From Melastoma dodecandrum (lineage: Eukaryota; Streptophyta; Magnoliopsida; Myrtales; Melastomataceae), in assembly GCA_029817715.1 (NCBI GenBank), contig JARUPY010000493.1:5001-69000 (forward strand): 64,000 nt of DNA. The letters are read 5' to 3'. Shown here one piece after another: positions 9,366 to 21,579 of this stretch (position 1 is the first letter of the stretch; each line of letters opens with the position of its first letter). A program made the position numbers and the translations under genes. The notes under the pieces are model-generated. The model made no database searches, was not told the origin of the DNA, and was given only the letters and a program-made list of their open reading frames with translations.

Positions 9366-11065
9366 ATGGAGGGGAGTGTAGCGTATGAGGATGCTTTTCC
9401 CCAGCTCAGCCGGGAAGGACAGCAAGTAGCCCAGGACAACTCGGAAGAGCTTAGGAAGGACCTACCGAAACCCTTTCCGCTCTCATTTAAGGAAGATTTA
9501 AATGCGCCTGAAAGGGAATCTTCAGCTGGTCCCCAGCAGACAGTAGCATTCAATGAGGCTGGTAAACTGAAGGTACCGCAAATCTAGAAGGAAAATGCGA
9601 GGACCAAGTGGAACTCTTGTCTTATAGGCTTTATGATTGGGAGGAACCTCCCATTTGCTGTTGTAAAGCGGGTTTGCATGCAGCTCTGGGGTAAGCGTGG
9701 ACTGGCACATGTGTCTCCAGCGGGACCGAAGAGGATTTTGCTTAAATTTGAAAAAGAATCAATGTTGGACGGGATCCTGAATCGTAGTGACTGGCATGTT
9801 GCTGGCTGTCCTATTCTTCTGCGGAAGTGGAGTGTTGGGATTCAACTCTCTGATCAGGAGTTGAGGACTGTCCCCTGTTGGGTTCAGCTTTCAGGAATCC
9901 CATTAGAGCTTTGGCATAAAGAGGGCTTCTTATATCTTGCTAGTGTTTTGGGAGTGCCTCTGAAGGTTGATGGTAGATCAGAGAGGATGGCTAATATTGG
10001 CACGGCCAGGATCCAGGTTAACTGCTCTGCGGTTAAGGAACTTCAGAGGAAGATCGAGGTTGAAGGAGAGGAAGGTGCGAATATCCAAATTGACGTTCAC
10101 TATGAGAACATTCCTCTTAGGTGCAAGGAATGTCGGGTGTTTGGGCATTCGGACTCACAGTGCCTGAGACAACGTGCTGGGAGCAGGGGGCCTGGAGCTA
10201 GAAGCACCTCCACTCGGAGACGTAAAAGGAATGGTAATCTGGCGAGGGTGAACAGTCTGAATATACCGCAGAGAGGCACCAATACTAAAGCTATTATGTG
10301 GAGGGAGATGGGTAATGTGGTGAGTCCTGCAGAGTTAGCGGTGGGAATGCTGCTGAACCTTGGAGAGGGTTCAACGCCATTCCTATTGGACATGCTGACA
10401 ACCTCAATGGTGAACTCTATTATAATATCCCCCTGGAGAATAGATGGTCTATAGTACCCTATGAGGGTGACACGGGGGAAAACCAATGCCTGGAGGAGAA
10501 TCCCTTAATGGATAAGGAGGTAGGTGAAATTGGAATTTCCTTGCAATCCTCGCTGAACGAGTTGTTGACTGAGGATGAGCGAGTATTGGGGAATGTACAT
10601 GAGAACGGAAGGGAGGGTGCAATTGTACTGGGAGGCAATTCTGGAATCTTGGAAGACTCTTTGTTGGGAAGGGATGGTATAGAATGTGGTGGACAATAGT
10701 CGGAGCATGAATTGACCCCAACAAGTAACTGTCCCAGTGCTTTGTTGGTTGAAACAGTTAGAAGTTTGTCCCAGGAGACTACCAGTAATTTACAGGTTGG
10801 GGACCAAATGCAGGAGCTTGCTAACACTATCATAAATCAGGAAGGTGACTTAGTCCTTCTCTTGACTGAGGCTTTGAGGAGAAAGCTGAAAGAAGGAAAC
10901 AGCCCGCAACAGGAGCTCTGTTTACAGTCTAGACAAGCCTCATTAACTTCTTCCATGGCTGAATCCTCGCCACCAACAGTGGGTTCCATCAAACAGCAGG
11001 GTGCAGGCTTTCAGCCCGGTAAAGGTGGGGGAAAGAAAAGGGGCTCGCGGAGCCATCGTCGCTAA
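9366..11065 (+). pseudogene. LINE L-C ORF1: DUF4283-like with zinc knuckle, broken
   Basis: About 566 codons if lesions are ignored. The start is the ATG at 9366 (MEGSVAYEDAFPQ). Residues after about 80 show the DUF4283 pattern (SCLIGFMIGRNLPF, RILLKFEKES, RSDWHVAGCPILLRKW, PCWVQLSGIPLELW), then the CCHC knuckle CKECRVFGHSDSQC at about 10121-10162. The C-terminal region ends GKGGGKKRGSRSHRR. Lesions: an in-frame TAG at 9585-9587, a frameshift before about 10420 that moves the reading into another frame, and a TAG at 10697-10699. Only 3 nt separate its stop from the ORF2 ATG. The role is the same as L-A ORF1. Similarity to L-A ORF1 is at protein level only, so these are different families. Confidence 0.85.
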
Positions 11066-11068
11066 GTC

Positions 11069-14000
11069 ATGATAGGTTTTTGGAATGTGAGGGGCCTGAA
11101 TGACCCCATGCATTGGAAGGAAGTTAGTTTTTTGATTAAGAGCCATTCGCTAAGTATTATAGGACTTCTGGAGACTAAAGTCCGGAAACCTTTTGAACGA
11201 GTTATGGACAGGAATATGGGTATAGGGTGGAAATCTGTGACTGCTTATGGGAATCGTGAAACGGGTAGAATTCGGGTCATGTGGAACTCGGAGGTATGGA
11301 CGTTAGATGTCTTGGAAGTAAATAGCCAATGGATTCACTGTATGGCTAAGCACCTTGTTAGAAATGAGGATATACTCATTACTTTTGTGTATGGTGAAAA
11401 TGATAGAGGGCTTAGGGAGGAACTATGGCGGTTCTTAAGACGTTACACAACGGCTACTGCGCCCTGGTGTGTCTTAGGTGATTTCAATGCAATTAGGAAG
11501 CCCTTTGAGAAGAGGGGCGGCTCTGAAAGGTGGACTGCCCAGGATGAGGGATTGGAAGATGCTTTGGTCCATGCAGGTCTTGATGACCTTGCTTATGGTG
11601 GTCAATATTATACTTGGTCCAATAAAAGGAATCCCCCTATTCAATGTAAATTGGATAGAGTGGTGGTAAATGGCAAGTGGATGGAAGTGTTCAGTATGTC
11701 AAGTGCGTTCTTTCACCTTCCCTCTACGTCGGATCACTCTCCATGTACTGTGCAACTTGAGGAGAGGGAGAAGCGTAAGTCTCCATTCAAATTTTTCACT
11801 TTTTGGCAGGAAATACCGGGGTTTCAAGAGGTCATTACCTCAGCATGGAATGGAGCAGGGGAGGGAACCAAAATGTTTATTCTTTGTCGAAAGCTAAAGC
11901 AGACCAAGTCAAGACTGAAGGAATTCAATAGGAGCAATGTGTCTGGCTTGTCGAAACGGGTGTGCCAACTCAGAAATCAACTCCAGTATTGGCAGGGGGT
12001 TAATCTATCCTCTCCTACGGGGGACACAATCAGAATGGAGAAGGAAATTCAGTCACAATGGTCTATGCTTGCTAGGCTTGAGGAAAGTTTCTTGAAGCAA
12101 AAATCGAGAGCTCGATGGCTCAAACTGGGGGATAGGAACAACAGCTATTTTTTCCGAAGCATGATGGCCAGAAGAAACTCAAATCGCATTGTGTCCTTGG
12201 AAAGGATTGATGGGTTGGAGGTGTTCAAAAAAGAACAAATCATAATGGAAGTTATTAACTATTACAGTGCCCTTTATGGAACTTCTGCTGAGATGGATTC
12301 TTCACTCAGTTGTAATGCGTTGGAGCAGCAGATTCAAAACAAAGTGAAGCCTTGGCAAGCGGAGCTATTAGGGCAGTCAGTACTTGAGGAGGAAATTGTC
12401 TCAACATTAAAATCTCTGAAGAAGGAGAAGGCCCCGGGGCCTGATGGGTTTCCCTCAGAGTTTTTTACCCTGAACTGGAATATAGTGGGCAAGGATATGG
12501 TTGATGCTATTCTGGAATTTTTTTCAACTGGAAAGCTATTAGGCCAGATTAATGCCTCTGCGATAACCCTGGTGCCGAAGACTAGGAGCGCCAGGAAAGT
12601 TGCTGATTACAGGCCAATCTCATGTTGTAATACTACCTACAAGTGCATCTCGAAAATTCTTGCGAATAGACTCAAAGGGGTTATTGGATCCATTGTGGGG
12701 TCGTTCCAATCAGCCTTTATCCCAGGAAGACGGATTGCAGACAATATATTGCTAGCTCAGGAAATCGTCCACGGCTATGGAAACAGGAGGGGTCCCAAGG
12801 GCTGTGTTCTGCAGGTGGATATCCAGAAAGCTTTTGACACTATTGAATGGCATTTTGTGCACAGAGTTCTTAAGGTCTTCGGATTTCATCCTCTCTTCAT
12901 AAGTTGGGTAATGGAATGTATTACAAAGCCCACATCGTCCTTTGTTATTAATGGGGAGTTGCATGGATATATCAAGCACTGTAGAGGGTTAAGGCAAGGG
13001 GACCCGCTCTCACCTTACTTGTTTGTACTGAGTATGGAGGTATTATCAGGCTTGCTCCGGGGAGTGACTCTGCAGCCTGACTTTAACTGGCACCCCAGAT
13101 GCGAGAGGGTAAATTTAGTTCACCTCTTCTTCGCGGATGACATATTGTTATTCATAAGGCCGTGTTTACAAACGATTTCTCTGGTAACTTCTGTTCTTGA
13201 CCGGTTTGCAAAGTGGTCGGGTCTATATATGAATAAGAGAAAGAGCAAGTTCTACTTGTCGAAATCGACGGAGAATGATGATGTTGCAGTTGCACAAGCC
13301 ACAGGACTTTCAAAAGGGGAGCTCCCGTTTAGGTATTTGGGCTTGCCCTTATCAGCAAACAAGTTATCCTATTTGGATTGTATGCCACTTATTGATGCAA
13401 TCACTGTGCGTATCAGAAGCTGGTCTGCTAGGAGTCTATCTTATGCGGGAAGAGTCCAGCTCATTAGGTCGGTATTGTTTGCTATGCAAACCTACTGGGC
13501 TCAAATTCTCCCGATTCCCTGTAAGGTATGCTATAAATTGGACTGCTTGATGTCAAAGTTTCTTTGGGGAGATGGCAGAGCGAAGGTGAACTAGAATGAC
13601 ATATTCAAAAGGCCTCTAAATTGGAACAGGATGGCGATGCTCAGGCACCTTTGGTCGCTTTTGGAAGGGGATGACAGGAATGTATGGGTAAAATGGGTCA
13701 AACTGCATAAGCTTAATGGCAATTCCATCTGGATGGTTCGGAGAAGAGCGCATAGCACCTGGGTTTGGAAGAATTTGCTTACTCTGCGCCATTTAATGAG
13801 ACCCCTAGTTTCCTGGAGAATGGGTGACGGTAGCAGAATTTCGTTTTGGGATGACAACTGGCTTGGTTGTGGAGACCTCAGAGGGCTCACCAGTGTCAGT
13901 GATATTGCGATGTCGTGTATCAGCCCGTCGGCATTGCTTAGGGATGTACTCACATCGGAGGAATGGCACTCATACGTCATTGGCAGTAGGCTGGCTAGGG

Positions 14001-14581
14001 GTATGCAAATATATGACTTAATTAGTCGGAACTGCCTGAATTTGCCAGTTCTTCGGGATGGGATTGTGGACAAGCCGCTGTTCAGAGGGAAGGATTTCTC
14101 CATCTCTGAGGCGTGGACGCTGATGTATAAAACTGGAGTCTAGTTAAGTTGGACTAAGTGGGTTTGGTTAAAAGGAGTGCCTCCAAGAACCTCTTTTGTG
14201 ATGTGGCTTTTAGCCAAAGGGAGATTACGCACGGCGGAATTTTGGCATCGTATTGGAGTTGCTGAGTCACCCATGTGTGTGAGCTGCTTGCAGTCAACTG
14301 AGACACTTGATCACGCCCTCTTTCTGTGTATGAAAGTTCGGAAAATCTGGCGCTTTGTTGGGAGACACTACGAATTCTCTGGATGGCCGACTAGTTGTGA
14401 AGATCTTATTACCTTCCTAGGTATGATGAGGGAGGTGAAGGGTGGAAAGAGAATCATCAAAATCTGCATGGCAGTTATCTATCACCTCTGGATCGAGCGG
14501 TGTAAAGTTGCAAACGAGGGATCTGGTCTGAGCTTTTGGTCGATTGCTGTCAACATTAAAAGTGCGGTAGATCTGGGCTAA
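11069..14581 (+). pseudogene. LINE L-C ORF2: endonuclease-reverse transcriptase-zf-RVT, two stops
   Basis: About 1170 codons from ATG 11069 (MIGFWNVRGLND). The endonuclease has LLETKV, GDFNAIRKPFEKRG and SDHSPCTV. Reverse transcriptase follows with RPISCCNTTYKC, SAFIPGRRIADN, LRQGDPLSPYLF and an intact FADD at about 13132-13143, then zf-RVT (CVSCLQSTETLDHALFLC). Against L-D there is a 30-nt in-frame deletion near 13592 together with a TAG at 13592-13594, and a second TAG at 14141-14143. The frame is otherwise continuous. The catalytic core is intact up to the first stop, so inactivation seems to lie in the C-terminal domain only. Confidence 0.92.
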
Positions 14582-14775
14582 ATTTCTTAGAGCCCTTGGC
14601 AGAATAGTAGCCTGGATCGGGCCCGAATTTTGAGCTGGATCGGGCCTGAATTTTGAGCTGTGATTTGGGCCTGATTTTGAGCAGTCTTAGGCTAGATTAT
14701 TTGTGGGCTGGGGGTGTACCCCGGTTGCTTTCCTCTTCACACCCCTGCCCTAGAGTGCCTTCCTCTCTGTGCGGT
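14582..14775 (+). other. ORF2-ORF3 spacer of LINE L-C
   Basis: A non-coding 194-bp spacer with a short tandem element: two GGATCGGGCC(C/T)GAATTTTGAGCT-like units plus a third diverged one, between about 14615 and 14685. It could hold an internal ribosome entry or reinitiation signal for ORF3, but nothing in the sequence proves this. Confidence 0.5.
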
Positions 14776-16806
14776 ATGGCTCGTAGGGGGAAGAATGCGA
14801 AGGGGACTAGACGAGGACGTGGGAAAGGGAGCGACTTGGGCGAGTCCTCCAATAGCGTGTGGAAGGAGGCAGGAAGCTCTTTTCAGGAGCCTATTATAGT
14901 TGAGGACGCCGAGGAGTCCGTCGAGAGGGTCTTCTAGCAAAACCCTAACCCATACCGGGAGGATGATGAGGGCCAACCGCTAAATGCGAGGTTTGAAGAC
15001 TTTCTACGCTGGTGTGCGGAAAATCTGCCTGATGAGGATTCTGATGAGTCGGACCCATCTGAGGATGATTTTGACGCGGAGGAGTTTGCTAGGTTGAGGG
15101 CCATGCAGAAAGGGAAGTTGCCTATCCCTCTTGAGGATTCGGAATCTGAAGGCGCGGAGGAGAACTTCAAGTCATGTAACTCCAACATTGAGGTAACTGA
15201 TGACACTGCCTGTACTTTATTCCCGGATGGCTCGTATATTGCGCATAAGGAGGTTGAACTGTTATTGGGTGTTGTGGATAGAGTTGGTGAAAGGGTGAAG
15301 CTAGAATGGAGGCACTCGTATAGATCTGTCTGGGTTCGTAGAGTTAACAAATGGACCTGTTACCCTAAACCGGGGTTTCTGGATGATACTCTGAATAGAA
15401 ATGAGGTGCCGGAAATTTCTACTGATCTGGCCCCTCCAGCTGTCCCTTTTCGAAAGCGTGTTAGGGACTGGTTTGTTAGGGAGACCCGTGAGAGGAAGAG
15501 GTTGCGCTGGATGCGGAGGATTGTGAGACACCGGGGGATGAGGCAGGTGAAGGAAGTGGGTGTGCAAGCGGACATAGAAATGCACCATGAAGGGAGTGGA
15601 AGCTTGGCGGGACAGCCTGGGAATCAGGTTGAGAGTGCATCAGTAGAAGTGGTTCCGTCTTCTGCCCCTAGAAGTATGGGGGCTGAGATGGAACTGATGG
15701 ATGAGGAATTGATGGATTGGGGACCGGGAGCATGGTACTGCAAGGATGTGGATTCGGCAATGTGCTTTCCCATTGCCTCGGCGGGCTTTGAAGGAGGTGT
15801 GCGCAAGCCCAATGAGAAGGTGAACCTTAGGCAGCTTGCTGAGAAATTCATGCATGACCTTGCGATGGAGGAGGACCAAATTGCCAGAATACTCAAATGC
15901 CAAGCGCTTCGGCTGATTGCTGCCCATCTTCCTGGGACATCGCTGGAATTTAAGGAAATCATCTCTGAGCTGACCCTTACAACTAGGACTAACGTCAACC
16001 GCGAACGGTTTGTGACTTTTGAGAGAGGCATTGCAGAAATGCAGCAGTGGGATCGCTTTATTGAGGAATCGATGGCTAGGTTCAGAACTCAGGTGTCTGG
16101 GGAGGCTTCACTGAATAGAATGAATGAGAGGATCAGTGCCCTTCTGCTAAGGACTGAACTACGCACGAGCTGGCCGTTGAAATTGGCCCTAAAGCGCTGT
16201 TTCAAGGCATGGAAAGTGGCGGCCAGAATGAGAATAGAGGAACTTGCTTTTCATATCCAAGGATGGGAGCGAAGAATGGTCAAGATAGAAGGCCTAATGT
16301 ATGACAGGATGCTGCCCCGGAACACTAACCTTAATTTTGTTTTACAGGACGACCAGGAGGAACCTGGGGAAGTGGCTGGGTCAACTGTCGAGCCTGCCCC
16401 TCTCTCATTCAAGGAAGCCATTGAGCTTACTACAAGCGCCATCATTGACAGCAGGAGACAACGGCCGCCTACACTTACCTCCTCAATGGTTCGGAAGGTT
16501 ATGGTGAGACTGGAGCTAATTGATCAGGAAGAGTCGCCCATTCTGAGGCTCAAGGAGTGTAGGGAATTGAGGCAGATATTGCATGGGCTGGAGGGCGTCC
16601 CTGCTTACATTGGAGACCTGCATGAAGAATTGTATGCGCTGGGACTCATGGAGGTCCCTGATGGGAATTGGCAGGCTGATCCAGTCATTCCTGCATCGCC
16701 GAGCTCAGGCAATTCAAGTACTGATCAAGACCCACGGCTGGACGAGCGCGCTCCCTACTACCCCTCGACCCCGGAAGATGATGGCTCCTTCGGGAGTGAT
16801 AATTGA
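14776..16806 (+). CDS. LINE L-C ORF3: unrecognised nuclear-looking protein (one stop codon)
   Basis: About 676 codons from ATG 14776, interrupted by one TAG at 14935-14937, after which the same frame runs to 16806. I do not recognise the family. Visible layout: a basic N-terminus (MARRGKNAKGTRRGRGKG), an acidic stretch (about residues 85-100), and a compact conserved block (about 146-205; CTLF, YIAHKE, RVKLEWR, SVWVRR, YPKPGF). Then come a strongly basic helix (about 224-256; RKRVRDWF, RERKRLRWMRR), a long helical middle (about 348-520), a C-terminal helical block (about 562-622; RPPTL, LEGVPAYIGDLHEEL) and an acidic tail. The blocks recur in L-D ORF3 at protein level, so it is a conserved protein, not random open frame. 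A role in chromatin or telomere targeting is only a hypothesis. Confidence 0.75.
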
Positions 16807-16963
16807 AGCCCTAACCATTCCCTTTTTTGATGATGTAGAATTTTGTTCCGAGACTTAGCTGCTATGAATTGTACTAAGCCAGGATTGTTGGACCATATAC
16901 CGGCTGGCTTTGTGGGGCTGCCGTAATCTATCAAATAAATGAAATTAACTTACCAAAAAAAAA

Positions 16964-17025
16964 CCCTAAACCCTAAACCCTAAACCCTAAACCCTAAACC
17001 CTAAAACCCTAAACCCTAAACCCTA
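16964..17025 (+). repeat. telomere-like repeat spacer 5
   Basis: About eight CCCTAAA units, one with an extra A, between the A-run of L-C and the 5'-truncated L-D. No variant block is present. Confidence 0.96.
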
Positions 17026-17026
17026 T

Positions 17027-18552
17027 AAATTACACTGGAGATGCGAAAAGACGCTGATTACACATCTATTCTTTGCGAACGATATTCTCCTCTTTACTAG
17101 GCCGGATATTGAGTCCATCTTAACTATTATGAATGTGATGAATGACTTTGCATCATCCTCGGGCCTCTCTGTTAGTAGACTGAAGAGTAAGTTCTATCTA
17201 TCCAAGTCTGCTGAGGAGAAGGGGTTGGAGATCTCAGAGGCAACTGGCCTTTCTAAAGGCGAGCTTCCTTTCAGATATCTTGGTGTACCCCTTTCAGCAA
17301 ATAAGCTAACCTATCTAGATTGTATGCCACTGATTGATGCGATTGCACGGAAAATTAAGGGCTGGTCGGAAAAGAGCTTGTCGTATGCGGGTAGAGTCCT
17401 ATTGATACATTCGGTGCTGTTTGCAATGCAAACATACTGGTCTCTGGTTATTCCATTGCCTTGCATAGTTTGTTATAAACTGGACTCCTTGATGTCGAAT
17501 TTTTTATGGTCAAATGGTAGAGCCAAAGTCAAATGGAGCGAAGTTTGTAAGCCCAAAAGTGAAGGGGGTCTTGGCCTGAAAAGGCCTCTACTATGGAACA
17601 GAATAGCTATGCAAAAGCAACTTTGGAATATTTTGGAGGGAGAGGAGAGCAACATATGGATCATGTGGGTAAAGCAAAACAAGCTGAAGGGCCAGTCTAT
17701 TTGGACGATTAAAAAGTCCTCTAGTTGCTCGTGGATGTGGAAGAATATCCTTGCAGTGAGACATCTGATGAGATCTCTAATATCTTGGAAGATGGGTGAT
17801 GGCAGCCGTATCTCCTTTTGGGTGGACAATTGGACAGGGAAGGGGGCTGTTAGAAGTATGGTCTCTGTGGATGAAGTTGCTGCCTCATGCATTGTTCCGT
17901 CAGCCTCGGTCAAAGATGTGCTGAATTCTAATGAATGGAAGTCCTTTTTGGAAGGAAAGCAGGTGGGGAGACCTATGCATATATTTAACACACTTGGTAA
18001 TGTCTTATCCAGCCTCCCCCGCCCAAGGGATGGCACTATTGATTCGCCCCTCTGGAGGGGGGGAATCTTTACTATATCAAAGGCTTGGGCATTTCTGACA
18101 TGCGGTGGGCCTACAATCCATTGGTCGTCCTGGATCTGGCAAAAGGACCTCCCGGCGAGAGTTTCTTTTGTATTATGGATGATGGCTAAAGGGAGATTGA
18201 GAACTGGGGATTTCTGGCACAAGATTGGATTATTGGATTCTCCATTATGTATAACCTGCAAGACTATTATAGAGACAACGGATCATGCGATCTTCCAATG
18301 TCCGAAAGTGAAGAAAACTGGAAGCTGATTGCAAGGGAAACTGAATTTAGTGGATGGCCGTATACGTGTGAGGATGCATTGCCGCTGCTGGGACAGCTCT
18401 GGAAAGCGAAAGGAGGAAGGAACATCGTCAGAATATGCATGCTCGCTATCTACCATATATGGATTGAGAGATGCAGGGCAGTTAATGGAGGTGCAATGCT
18501 TGGAATATGGTCAATTGCCCTTACAATTATTGGCTCAATGCGAACCCTGTGA
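17027..18552 (+). pseudogene. LINE L-D ORF2 C-terminal fragment
   Basis: The frame starts within reverse transcriptase at the active-site region, which reads FAND rather than FADD (an aspartate lost), and continues through the thumb region (KSKFYLSKSAEEKG, FRYLGVPLSANKL, SYAGRVLLIHSVLF) and the zf-RVT domain (CITCKTIIETTDHAIFQC). A frameshift near 18316 closes the first frame at about 18328. The remaining sequence continues in another frame (ETEFSGWPYTCED) to 18552. There is no endonuclease and no ORF1, so it cannot be active. Confidence 0.9.
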
Positions 18553-18700
18553 TGGATAATGGTGAGAGTTGATGGGGGCTGGGACTCTATTTTGAAGTTG
18601 ATGCCAGTTAATGGAGATGGGGATTGGGGCTCTACTTTGAAGATTGCGATCGGAGTTTCTCTCCGTGTGGGGCCCATTTCCTTTTTTGGGCTGGTTTTAA

Positions 18701-21579
18701 ATGTTCAAATGTAAGGGAGCAAATGGTTCCTCAATTCTATCGGAGGAGTTAGGGCGCAGTTGTGGAATCGAGGACTCTGAAGCAAGTATGTGGAGTGACA
18801 GGCGCCGGAGAAGAGCTGCTAGGTCGGGTATGTCGCCTTCGCAGCCTGGGGGAAGTGGGTCTGCTCCCCAAGGAAATGATGATGCTGGCCCGTCACGGCG
18901 TACGCGGAGTGGCATTCGTCGGGGAAGAGCGGCTTTTAGAAATGCACGAGGCTCCGGGGGGAGGCGCCGGGCGCCGAATGTGGATGTGGCCGAGGAAGGG
19001 TCGGTGGCGGAGGAGCGTGCTGCTCAGCAGGAACATTTTGACCGAGGGTGGACTCAGCCTGACGAGGCCATGCGAGGGGTCAGTAGTTCTGATGATTTGG
19101 ATGAGGAAGTGGATGCTGAGCAACAAGACAACCTTCGGCGGAAGCAAAAGGGGAAGCAGATTGCTGAAGAAGTAGACACACCAACTCCCTCCCCGCCCTC
19201 TTCAAGCTCTGAAACAGATTCAGATTTTGAGGTAACGGATTCCAACACCTACTGTACTTTGTACAAGAGTGGCAAGTATGTTGCGCATAAGGAGGAGGCC
19301 CTTTTACCGGGTATTGTTGAGAAAACTGGAGTTAGGGTTAAGCTGGAATGGAGAGAGTCGGATGCATCTGTCTGGATTCGGCGTGCTCCGGACTGGTTTT
19401 GTTTCCCTAAACCAGGCTACCCTGAGGTTGCAAGGACTGGGCAGGCTGCATCCAAAGATATTATGCCTAGACCGAGTTCGCTCAAGAGAAAGGTGGCCGA
19501 CTGGTTTATGAATGTGGCTAGGAAAAAGAGGCGTGTCGATAGGAAGCAAGAACTGATTGGATGAAAAGATGTGTCCTTGTTCAAAACAAAGGAACACAGA
19601 TTGATGACTTGCTGGGTGAAATGGAGGTTGAGACTGTGATGGAGGCTATGGTTCAGATGTTGGACTTATCAGAGAACGCCCAGGCTGCTGAGAGCGCATT
19701 GGGGACAGGCGCTGCTATTGTGATGGAAGGGGAAAATGTAGCGACCGGGAAGTTGTCAGACGCACCCCAAACTCTCCTAAGAATCCAGGATTCTCCGGAT
19801 AGTCATCAGTTGCCGTTGGAACATGATGACCACCAGGATTACAGTGTGGTGAATGTGCCTCTCGTAGTTGATCGACAGCACCAGGATCACGTGGGGGGGA
19901 AGGACGAAAGGAATAACTCAGCCCTCCTCGATGTACCCGACAATGGGCAAAATGTGGGTGATGACGAGAAGTTGAAGGAAGCTGAGGATGTTATTATTCT
20001 GGGATGGAAGGAGACGGTTAGGGCTGAGATGCCGGAAGGTGATCGGGTAGAAAAGCATCCGGAGGAAGCAGCAGCCTCGAGCTCCTATGAAACCAACAAC
20101 CTTGAATATTCCCTGAGGAATCTGATGGATAAAATTATGGAGAACTTTGATGATCTGGATGCGGACCAAAAGCTTATCCAAGTCCAGGCACTAAAGTTTA
20201 TTATTGAGCATGTGGCCAGTCCCTTGGAGGAGACTTCTCGTCTGCTGCAATTCATGACACACCTAATTCAAAAAGCTCTTCAGGAAAGCCCTAGGATGCC
20301 GGAGACTGCGGAGGGAGGGTCGCTAAACCTGCTTCACCTTGTCACTGCGACAGTGGACGGCTTTGAAGAGTTGGACGAGGAAGTTAGACTCATCCGCTGT
20401 CAGGCGATGAAGTTTATCCTTGAAAATGTTAATATTCTGAGTGCAGAGTTTGCGAACCTTCTGCACAAACTGACAGCCAGGGTGAGGGATGAAGCGCACA
20501 GGAAGTTCATTTGCCTATACGGGATTGGTGGCGGTGACCATCTGCAGCAGGCCGCTGGGCTGGAACGTGAAGCAATGCAGGAATATCGGAACCGTTTTCA
20601 GCGGGATGTTGCTCTTCTTAGGCTGGACGAGCGGATCCTTGGTTTGAGACTGCAACTTCGAATGATGCAATCTGCACAGAGAGGCCTGGTGAATGCTGAA
20701 GACATTTCTGCTAAAAAGAAGGAGTTTTGTGATTTGACTGAGGAATGGAGGGTGGCAGTACAGGCAAAACAAGAGTCCCTGAAAAGGGAAATGAAGAATT
20801 GGCATGATGCGGTAGATAGACTGGCCCGGGATGCAGAAGAAATGAGGATTACTGATGTGCATCTTACAGGATCATATCCCTGCGCTGTTGAACCTGTATA
20901 TCAACCTGTTGCTGTACCGGTTTATGAGATGCCTGTAGATCCTGTTGTCCCCCAGACAGTTCGTGGTGCTGAGCTGCAATCTTCGGGTGTGACTGACAAT
21001 GAGGCAAACTTTGTGCCTGGGGATGCTCAAACTGCCATAGATACTGGTCTGCATGGGCTGCCGCCTGGAACCCCGACCTCCCCAGGACCTGATACTTGTT
21101 TCAATAATATCATAACCATGATTTATGAGAAGGTGGAGGACCCTGCCAACCGCCCTCCAGCCCTTAAACAGCCTCTGTTGCGATCAATTGCGCAGGACCT
21201 GTGGGAAATTCGGAATGAATCTAACAAAGCAGCAAGAAGAAACAAGTGTAAGCCGCTCAGAGACCATATTGTACAGCTTGATGGGGTGGCTGATTTTTTA
21301 GCTGGACTGCATGAGGTGCTGCTTAGCAAGGCTGAGGAAGAAGCGAGCCGAGCAGAGGAAGCTAAGGAAGACCCGCTCCCTTTCTTCTCCTTTGGCCCAC
21401 CACATGACGACCAGGATACATCCTTTGATGACACCCCTCCGGAGGGAGATGGAGAGGATGGCTGCTGGAGTGATGGTAGTCGCGGCTTCTTCGAGGCCCG
21501 GAGTTCAGAGGATCATGGTTCCTCGAGTGAATGGGCCTGCTCCTGCATTGGCCCTCTATGCAGTACTTTTGGTTTCTGA
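18701..21579 (+). CDS. LINE L-D ORF3: unrecognised protein, frame shift at an ATGA overlap
   Basis: Two open frames, 18701-19564 and 19561-21579, overlap by four bases (ATGA). They correspond to one continuous ORF3 in L-C, so this is either a frameshift mutation or a coupled split. The start could also be the ATG at 18788, where the arginine-rich N-terminus begins (WSDRRRRRAARSG). Shared blocks with L-C: CTLYKSGKYVAHKE, RVKLEWRES, SVWIRR, FPKPGY, a basic helix before the overlap, a helical middle and a C-terminal block (RPPALKQ, LDGVADFLAGLHEVL) followed by an acidic tail. The middle helical unit is present twice here (20110-20277 and 20329-20496), against once in L-C. Function is unknown. 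Length is about 950 codons in total. Confidence 0.75.

Larger units (their letters stand above)
9138..16963 (+). mobile_element. near full-length three-ORF LINE, family L-C
   Basis: A LINE of 7.8 kb with a pyrimidine-rich 5' region of about 230 bp, ORF1 (9366-11065), ORF2 (11069-14581), an unusual third ORF (14776-16806), a 3' untranslated region of about 150 bp ending AACTTACC and an A-run of 9 (16955-16963). Telomere repeats flank both sides. ORF1, ORF2 and ORF3 each carry at least one lesion, so it is older than L-A. The extra ORF after the reverse transcriptase is not part of the standard plant L1 layout. Confidence 0.9.
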
